Positions 57,114 through 64,000 of a DNA stretch of 64,000 nt are shown in pieces (the first letter of the stretch is position 1; every line of letters begins with the position of its first letter). The notes beneath the pieces were generated by a model. The model had not been told where the DNA came from. It ran no database searches and was given only the letters and a program-made list of their open reading frames with translations. This DNA is from Rhododendron vialii (Eukaryota; Streptophyta; Magnoliopsida; Ericales; Ericaceae): positions 12,314,001 through 12,378,000 of the forward strand of contig NC_080560.1 in assembly GCF_030253575.1 (NCBI RefSeq), read 5' to 3'. The position numbers and the translations under genes are program-made.

Positions 57114-57250
57114 AAGTGGAGTGGAGTGCAGTTGACGCCTCCCTTATACTCTCATGCACTTGGGCAGGATTTGATTCTCATAAGTACCCATCCCCCTCCC
57201 CAAATTTTCTAGGATAGAATAGACTAGGATTAACGAATGACAAAAAAAAT
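57114..57250 (+). mobile_element. SINE (family B), second copy
   Basis: It has the same AAGTGGAGTRG start and the same 3' part (ATCCCCCT, GATAGAATAGACTAGGATT, AACGAATGA, A-run) as 5517-5650. An imperfect direct repeat of about 25 bp flanks it (57088-57113 and 57253-57277, both containing GGAATCACT and GCAATT), consistent with an old target duplication. Box B is degenerate (GGATTTGATTCTC). Confidence 0.8.
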
Positions 57251-57277
57251 ATGAAAAAGGAATCACTAGCAATTCAC

Positions 57278-57685
57278 TTTAGTGATGATAATTGTGCATA
57301 GTCATCACCCAAATTAACAACAAACAAACAACCAATTAGTACAAGAATCAACATTACAAACTGATGAGGCAGCAGTAACTTACTTTATCTTTTGTTTATG
57401 CACTTGGCGATCGGGGAGAGAGCGAGGGAAATGGATGTGCAGATCTTCTAATGATCTAATCACCAAAAGAGGATCAAAGTCCTCAAAAAATAAACACCCA
57501 CAAAAGATATATTAGGGATTAGGAATATACCAAAATCACAAACAAATAAGATCTGTGAGAACCTGCGTTGATTCGGCAAAATCGGCAATGGTAGTCGATG
57601 TTTTCTTGAGATCCACATCACGGGCACCCATCCATCTCTTCATTCCACCACACCCCTGAGATTAGAATGTACACAAACTAAACCT
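57278..57685. other. No gene seen
   Basis: Non-coding between the SINE and the MITE. Confidence 0.35.
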
Positions 57686-57694
57686 ATAAGTTTT

Positions 57695-58070
57695 GGAAAA
57701 TTTATAGAAATGGTCCTTCTAGTTTCACGCGAGTCTCATTTTCGTCCTCCAAGTATCAATTGTAACTCTTTTGACCTCCAAGTTTGATTTTCGTACTAAG
57801 TTGGTCCAATTGATAACGTTTGTCAGCCAAATTGGACGGAAAAAATTAGATTGAGGGCAGACGTCATCAATTAGACCAACGTGGTACGAATTGCAACGTC
57901 CGAACTACCATCAATCTGATTTTGTCCGTTCAATTTGGCTCACAGAAGTTATCAATTGGACCAATTTGGTATAAAAACCAAATTTGAAGGTCAAAGGAGT
58001 TGCAATTGATACTTGGAGGACGAAAATGAGATTTGGATGAAACTAGGAGGATCATTTATATAAATTTCCC
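57695..58070. mobile_element. Mutator-type foldback MITE, TIRs about 165 bp, 9-bp target duplication
   Basis: The ends GGAAAATTTATAGAAATGG and the complement of ATCATTTATATAAATTTCCC open very long inverted repeats that nearly meet in the middle (near 57870-57890). An exact 9-bp duplication ATAAGTTTT flanks the element (57686-57694 and 58071-58079). It is 376 bp and non-coding. Confidence 0.9.
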
Positions 58071-58079
58071 ATAAGTTTT

Positions 58080-59791
58080 TAAGTTACACACAAAAAAAAA
58101 AAAATTACGGTCTCCTCTACCCATCTCTCCCTCAAGGTCGTCACCATGACAAATAGCTGCCCATTACTTTTTTTCTGAATGAAATAGAACTCGTGATATG
58201 ATTTTTTTCCCCTTCATATGGAGAAGATTATCCCACAAATAATGGAGCGAAAACTTTCTGTCAATCTTCACATCTACTTTCTCGTATAAGGATTTTTAAT
58301 TCAAATGAGATTGGGAGGGTTGTGATAAGTATTCAATTGGATGAACTAATAAACCAACATTGATATACCAGTAAGGAAAAGAAAATGTCAAAGAGAATCT
58401 AACAGAAAAGGAAGAATTTGATAACTGAGCATCTTTTTAAAAATGGAAGCCAATAGTATACAATTCGCATGCGAGAGTTCTCAGTTTGGAAAACCATCCC
58501 ACTGAAACTTTTTTGCCTTTTCGTTTCTCTCCATAAATCATGGATGATATATGTATCCATATTTCAATTTTAATAATGATTGGCACGGAACTATTATTTC
58601 TAAAATCAATAGAAAATACCTTTCCATTTTAGCAAAATCAGTGACCTAGACCTTCCCTTAACGATTTGCCTAAATCACCATCCATTCCTTTATCAGGGTA
58701 ATTGCTTGTTTTTCCTTTTTTTTTTTTAATCAGAGGACTGATAACTATTAGAAAAGTATCATTATTTCTAAATATATCGCTACCTCTACTACCCATAGAT
58801 CTTAGCCGTAGAAAAAATATGTACCGATCCTATGGTCCAAAATTTATGGATTTGAAAACCATCCTCCCATATTATATAGATTTGAAAACCACCCTCTCAT
58901 ATTATATAGATAACTTCCTTAATTATGGATTTCTGGAAAGGAAAGTTAGTACTCGGAAATTAGTCTCTAATTTCGAGAATGTTTTGTTTCCTTAATCAAA
59001 GGCATGGCTTTTTAATTTCAAAAAGAAGATATGTATAGAAAGGGATTTAAGGTGAAAATTACCAATCCAACGCTGGAAAATATAAATCACCCTCCCATAT
59101 TATATAGATTTGTATGGGAATCCAGTGAATGTGAACAATGTATGGGAGCACCTTGTTATGTCTTAAACCATGATATTGTCAATGGGAGTCCTAGTGCACG
59201 TCGGACATAGCATATGCGTTTGTAGTGGGATGTCCGTTTGTAAACATTTTCCGTTTGTTTCGGAAATATTGTCTAGTTTTTTTTTTAATTTTTCTATGGA
59301 AAAAAATTACAACTCTCTGTGGGTTCGACCTTGCTCTTGCATTACTATACTTCGATACGATTCGTGCGCTTGCAAGTCGAATAAAATTTCACAACACAAA
59401 ACGACACCGCGCCACAGCTCTCTACAGTAGGGTTTGTTTTGTCAATAATTCAATGATACTTTCCATTATCTTTTTAATAATGTGTTTGATTTTTCATTTA
59501 TTTACTCGATCCTCAATGTATTATTGAAAAAAAAAATAACGAATGGAAGATCCCAATCTCATCCTATATATGACCTTCATGAATACTATTTCGGAGTTTT
59601 TCGGCAAGCACTAACTAATAACCATTTGTCAGTCAAAATATTGCGAGTCCCCAACTTTACTTTTCAGTACCCACACCACACCACACCTTTCTTGCTTTTC
59701 TTTTTTTTATTTTGATATGTTTTCCCTTTATTTTCAGTATGCGATTTATAGAGACAAATATCTCTCAATCTTAAACAAATGGATCTACAAA
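58080..59791. other. No recognised gene
   Basis: AT-rich. A direct repeat CCTCCCATATTATATAGATTTG occurs at about 58863, 58892 and 59091 with small changes. Open frames up to 100 codons (58702-58995, 59225-59527) resemble nothing I know. Confidence 0.4.
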
Positions 59792-60610
59792 TCAATGCGC
59801 GTATAAGGGGACAGAGCACAAGGATTGGTGACACTCCATCTCAATGCGAGGGAAAAGAAAGGGAGGGTCAGAGACAGGTTTCCTACAAATCATATCCGTG
59901 GTGAACAGGGAAATGAAATGAGAGGTGAGGGTTTGTTGGATTAGATCAGCATCATAAAGCCATACACCAGTCGGGTCTTTAAGAGAGCAGATCTTATATT
60001 TGCGGCAGTGATTCACGGTAGTAAGATGAAAAAAAACCGAGTATAACGGTCACCGTCGCATAACCAGCTAATCCGTGATTTTAAAGCCCAAAAATCTTCT
60101 TCCATGATTGAAAATTTTTCCAACTCAGAAGTTAGATTTTTCTCCAAATCAGTTAAGTGTACGGCTGGGATTGGAATCAATGGCAATTTGAAGACTACAA
60201 GTCTAGCCAGAATGCGTCTTTTCTTCACGAAAAGATTACCAGAATGTTCTTTGTTCCAAATAGTGACCTTATTGGAGAAAACTTTGGTAGTATGCGCAAA
60301 AGAAGGGGATGTGGACCTCCAACTATCATTTACGACCGAATAAATGGACGGGTCCGAAAACCAAAACTGACTCAAACCGGAACGGTCCAGGGAAAATAGG
60401 GGAAGAGTTTGGGATGGTGGAAAGGAGAATGGGACTGTGATCGGAGTGGGTACGAGGGGGATGGGAAACATGGGCATCCGGGAAAAGTAAATTCCAACTC
60501 GAGTTCGACGAACATCTAACCAGTCTTTCTTTGATCAAGTTACCCGTGACGGCAATTGGAAAGTGCCGTTCATGCTGCAAGTTCGACCCGGTCTTCGGGT
60601 TCCACCGCAC
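59792..60610 (-). mobile_element. L1-type LINE fragment (endonuclease end to start of RT)
   Basis: On the minus strand, from 60610 down, the frames give the end of an L1 endonuclease (SDHSPILL), then, after a frameshift, the linker typical before reverse transcriptase (VTIWNKEHSGN, FWALKSRISWLCDGDRYTRFFF), and in a third frame ICSLKDPTGVWLYD. Frame changes at about 60400 and 60015 show it is dead. Neither the 3' tail nor the RT catalytic core is present. Confidence 0.8.
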
Positions 60611-61814
60611 GAAGTTACCGCTCAGCGAATTCTGGGTCGTCCCTTACCCTCAGCTTGGGCCGGGCGGAGCATCCAGAGTTGAGACGGCGGCTGGATTTGG
60701 ACATGAACTACACCCCCCCCCCCCCCCCCCCGCCCAAGAGAATGGCCGCCCGGGGTCCATTCTTCGGCCTCAAGTAAAGAGCTCTCGAGGCAATAACCAA
60801 GGGCCGCGCAGAGAAGCTCGTGATACACGGGATGAAAATATTATCCTGTTTGATTAAGACACGGGCGAGCCCGTCGTCTATCAACCTGTGGATAGTGGCA
60901 CGATAGGCCGAAGAGACAATGACGATATTCCTGGGCTTTCGGAGGGCGGCGGAGCGCGACGTCATGAGCGATACGGCCGACCTCCCCATCAACGGGCACG
61001 AATTATGGAGCCCGAGTTGCGCGGGGTAGTAACTCATCGGTAGTCGCCGACAGACGATACTAAACTTGGCAAGGCGAAGGCGTCCCCCTTCACCAACGCC
61101 ATATTAGCCGATCATCCACCTGCCTGGTTTACAATGCCGAAGATAAAGCCATATGAAGCAAAGGAAGGCGTAGTATTGTTCGTCACACACTTTCGACAGA
61201 TAATGTCTTTACACAATTTATCGGATGCGATAATGTGCAAAAAATTTCCTCTCGGCTTTACGCAGCCAATCATGATGTGGTATAATTAGTTAAAACCGTG
61301 ATCCATCGCGTGTTTTGACGAACTGGAGTTGGAATTTACCAAGAGATTTGTGACGAGCAATATTCAGCCAAAAACCCTTTTTATGCTCGTCAACACGCGT
61401 AGGAAACTGGCGGAAACCCTGCGAATGTATACAGAGCGATATTGGGAGGTTTACAATCTGATTCCAGATTGTAACCAAGCCGTGGCGGCGGAATCTTTCA
61501 TGAACGGGTTGGATCCTTCGTCTCCAATGTTCCGAGATCTTTCCAAGAATCCGCCACGGAATATGAGTGAGCTCATGACGATCATTGAGAAGGATTGCAT
61601 GTTCGAGGAGGCAGTCACCGAGCATGCCAAACCGACGGTGTTCGACTCCACGAAACCCCCGATTGGGCACTCCGCCGTAAAGAAACAAGTGGCTAACGTC
61701 AAAAGCGGTGTACAGGGAAGCGCTACCGATAAGCCTCCACCAATTCCACAACGGCCACAAGCGCGACATACATCACAACAGCAGCTACGGTCACAGACGC
61801 GAAGAGAGCCTCGG

Positions 61815-63332
61815 TGATACGCACACAAGATTGTAAGATCTTGGGTGCTCAAATCCTTCAATTTGCAACGTTTCTATGCTCATTTGATCGCTAAAGTCAA
61901 ATTTTGCACGTAAGGTGTTTTGCTGAGCCTTTCAGGTAAAACGAGCGATTAAGGCGGTTCTGCGTGCCAAAGGATGTTTGGATAGTACATTGGTGTCCAA
62001 CCACCCGAGTCCAAAGAAGTGGTGCCGCCAAATCCTTGGACCTTGCGACAAAGTCTTATATGAAGCTCAACCAGTTCAGCAAGCTAGATCTTCATTTCTG
62101 CACAATGTTATCGATTACTAGAGTAAAGTTATCGATAACATTGCCCCATTTCTGTTCTACAAGCACTCTTGACCCTGAGTTATCGATTACTCTATTCTAG
62201 TAATCGATACCTTTTCGCCATTTTGGTCCAGAATTTGTCCAGAAGCAAGATCGATAACTTTTGTTCAATGTTATCGATAACATTGTTGCCTTGGTGCCTA
62301 TTGGAGTAATGTTATCGATAACAATCCCAATGTTATCGATAACCTTTTGTCCGTGAAGATATTTTTCTTGCTTTTTCAGACTTTTCACTTATGGAAACTT
62401 TCTTTTTATGGGTTACTTTTTGGGGTTTTTCCTGACTTTTGAGGAGAGAGAAAGTCCTTTGTGTATAAATAGGACTATCCCTCTCCCTCTTACTTATCTA
62501 GCACATTACTACTTTTAGTTTTTCTCCATTAATGTCTTCTTAATCTTCCAAGTTGTAATTTCTCAAGAACAATTAAGGTATTTACGTTACGTTAATTTCT
62601 CGTGTATCAAAGTTGTTCGTATGCTTTGGATCCTTTATAAAATCAAGTTTATTTCCGTTTCTATTGGTTAAAAAATGTTTGTCAATTCTAGCATGCTTTC
62701 TAGTCTTGTTAATATGCATGAGTAGTTGATTAGGCTTGGCTACAGAGTGATTAATGTCATGTGACTTATGTTAATCTTACCTTTCTCAACTAAATACTTG
62801 AGGTTCGGTATGGAAAATGGGCGTGGTTCGCTTTTTATGTAACAAAATTTGTCGATGTTAACCTTCGATGATCATATGCTAGCATATATGGTTCCGTGAG
62901 CTATGTCTCGTCTCGTGTTTGCCAAAAGAATAAAAGAGCTCGCTTGTTCTTCATACTTAATTTCTAGTCTTTAATGGTTTCATAGCAAAATCTTCCGGTT
63001 GATAGCCTATGCCGTGTGATTCAACCGTGTTTTCGTTGAGAATGGTTAGTCGGCCTAAGTTGCGGGCGTTTTGAACTCCAACGCCTTGCTGCTTGTTTAA
63101 TCCAGTTAAAACTCATCTCTAGTCTTTTTCATAAAAGCATTTGTCACCATTCAAAGCAAAACCAAAAGTTGGCCGTCTAACGCCGCAAACCCTTACATCT
63201 AAAAATCCGAGCAAGCTATAAAGACCATCTCTGTGGGAACGATTCCGGACTTCCGGATATTATGCTGACAATGACCTAGCCCTACGCTCGAGGTAATTCA
63301 ACCTATTTCGACGGTTAGGTTGGGACGAAGCA
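61815..63332. mobile_element. Solo LTR (1518 bp) inserted in gypsy gag
   Basis: It begins TGATACGC and ends GACGAAGCA, giving the TG..CA ends of an LTR. An exact 5-bp duplication CTCGG flanks it (61810-61814 and 63333-63337). Removing it with one duplication rejoins the surrounding gag frame precisely. Inside is a TATA box GTATAAATAGGA near 62462-62473. No internal coding region is present, so the element recombined out. Confidence 0.9.
62104..62345. repeat. Cluster of ATCGAT palindromes in the solo LTR (putative U3 regulatory repeats)
   Basis: The word ATCGAT occurs about eight times in 240 bp, mostly within the perfect palindrome GTTATCGATAAC or as TTATCGATTAC paired with GTAATCGATA. The cluster lies 120-350 bp upstream of the LTR TATA box, where U3 enhancers sit. 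That it binds a regulator is an inference. Confidence 0.6.
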
Positions 63333-64000
63333 CTCGGCCTGACGAATATGTTGCTGAGATGACGGTGTTCATTGTGCCGATCTATCAACTTTTAAGCACG
63401 ATTGGACACTTTTCGTTCTTTCGCTGGCCGACTAAGCTATTGGGAACGGCCAATGCACGAACCGATCATTGCTCATTCCACAATGAGCGCGGACATTATA
63501 CCACGAGGTATGGGCCGTTCAAACGTTATCTTGAGGAACTTGCCGCCGCGGGACACTTGAATCAGTGGATTGACACTCATCATACTCCACTTCCACCCCC
63601 TCCCCCGGTGGAAGACAGGACGGTTGGAGTAATCCATGGGCTCGAATCCGAAACAAGTGCCGCCAGGATACAAAATCGAGATCGATAAAGCAATTGCCGA
63701 GCGAAAGGTATGTTCTGTAAACTCTTCATCAAAGCGAAAGTTCGAAGACCCGAATGATGATTGGGTCTTGACTTTCACTAAGGACGACTTCCGTGGCATA
63801 CAGTCACCCCACACGGATGCCTTGGTTGTTACTGTTTCGATCGACAGGTCCACCGTTCAACGTGTATTTCTAGATCAAGGCAGTTCAGCTGAGGTAATGT
63901 TCTACTCCACCTATAAACGTTTGGGGCTCGAGCCATACCAATTGCGCCCGGCCACCTCACCGCTCGTCAGTTTCACCGGCGCTCCTGTATGGCCCCTCGG

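Larger units (their letters stand above)
60620..64000 (+). mobile_element. Ty3/gypsy retrotransposon (gag to protease), interrupted by a solo LTR
   Basis: Gag-like coding runs from about 61090 (start of the recognisable Gag core, with a TAG near 61287) through the frame 61329-61814. It resumes in the same frame at 63338-63688, with a short Cys/His segment (HCSFHNERGHYTTRYG). After a further frameshift near 63650, the retropepsin-like region reaches the window end with the active-site motif DQGSS at about 63874-63888. The remainder of pol lies outside. The 5' LTR is not visible; its place is taken by the L1 fragment. A poly-C run lies at about 60713-60731. Several stops and shifts make it non-functional. 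Confidence 0.85.

Noticed and set aside
60531-61037. Overlapping frames around the poly-C run
   Set aside because: Proline/glycine-rich translations are produced by the homopolymer and GC-rich gypsy leader, with no family resemblance.

Overview
This is eukaryotic, plant nuclear DNA, most likely from a woody or herbaceous eudicot. The evidence is GT-AG introns, a family 1 glycosyltransferase cluster of UGT71 type, a SABATH methyltransferase, a plant ABCG half-transporter of the ABCG24/ABCG28 type, a plant DNL zinc-finger protein and a dense plant transposon load (Stowaway, Mutator-like MITEs, hAT, CACTA, Helitron-like, SINE, L1/RTE LINE, copia, gypsy). There are no operons, CRISPR arrays or bacterial genes. 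Species cannot be named from the sequence.

Layout. 1-3.4 kb: transposon debris (CACTA end, Stowaway, SINE, a Mutator-type MITE with 9-bp target duplication). 3.4-15.5 kb: a tandem UGT71-like cluster with four recognisable copies. All four are broken, each differently: a hAT MITE in the N-terminus, a nonsense codon in the PSPG box, and two 5' fragments. 15.9-17.6 kb: 5'-truncated LINEs. 18.1-20.2 kb (minus): a SABATH methyltransferase with a GC-AG first intron and a damaged last exon. 21-23 kb: copia remnant and a non-autonomous hAT. 24.8-36.6 kb (plus): a complete 14-exon ABCG24/28-like transporter, the one clearly intact host gene, with repeats in its long introns. 42.9-44.6 kb: a J-domain protein fragment and an Hsp70 C-terminal fragment head to head, beside a 0.95 kb TGTGAATT minisatellite. 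46.1-46.8 kb (minus): a DNL-type zinc-finger protein whose normal N-terminus is not visible. 49.0-54.5 kb: a structurally complete hAT element with perfect 8-bp target duplication and a 4-exon transposase spoiled by one visible stop codon. 55-58 kb: Helitron-like ends, a SINE and a second Mutator-type MITE. 59.8-64 kb: an L1 fragment, then a gypsy element whose gag is split by a 1.5 kb solo LTR.

The two metabolic families present (UGT glycosylation, SABATH carboxyl methylation) both modify small specialised metabolites, but all visible copies here look inactivated, so this looks like a decaying accessory locus beside a conserved transporter. I found no novel defence-like or otherwise undescribed multi-gene system. 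The most informative content is the set of precisely bounded transposon insertions, several with exact target duplications, which give a relative history of the locus.
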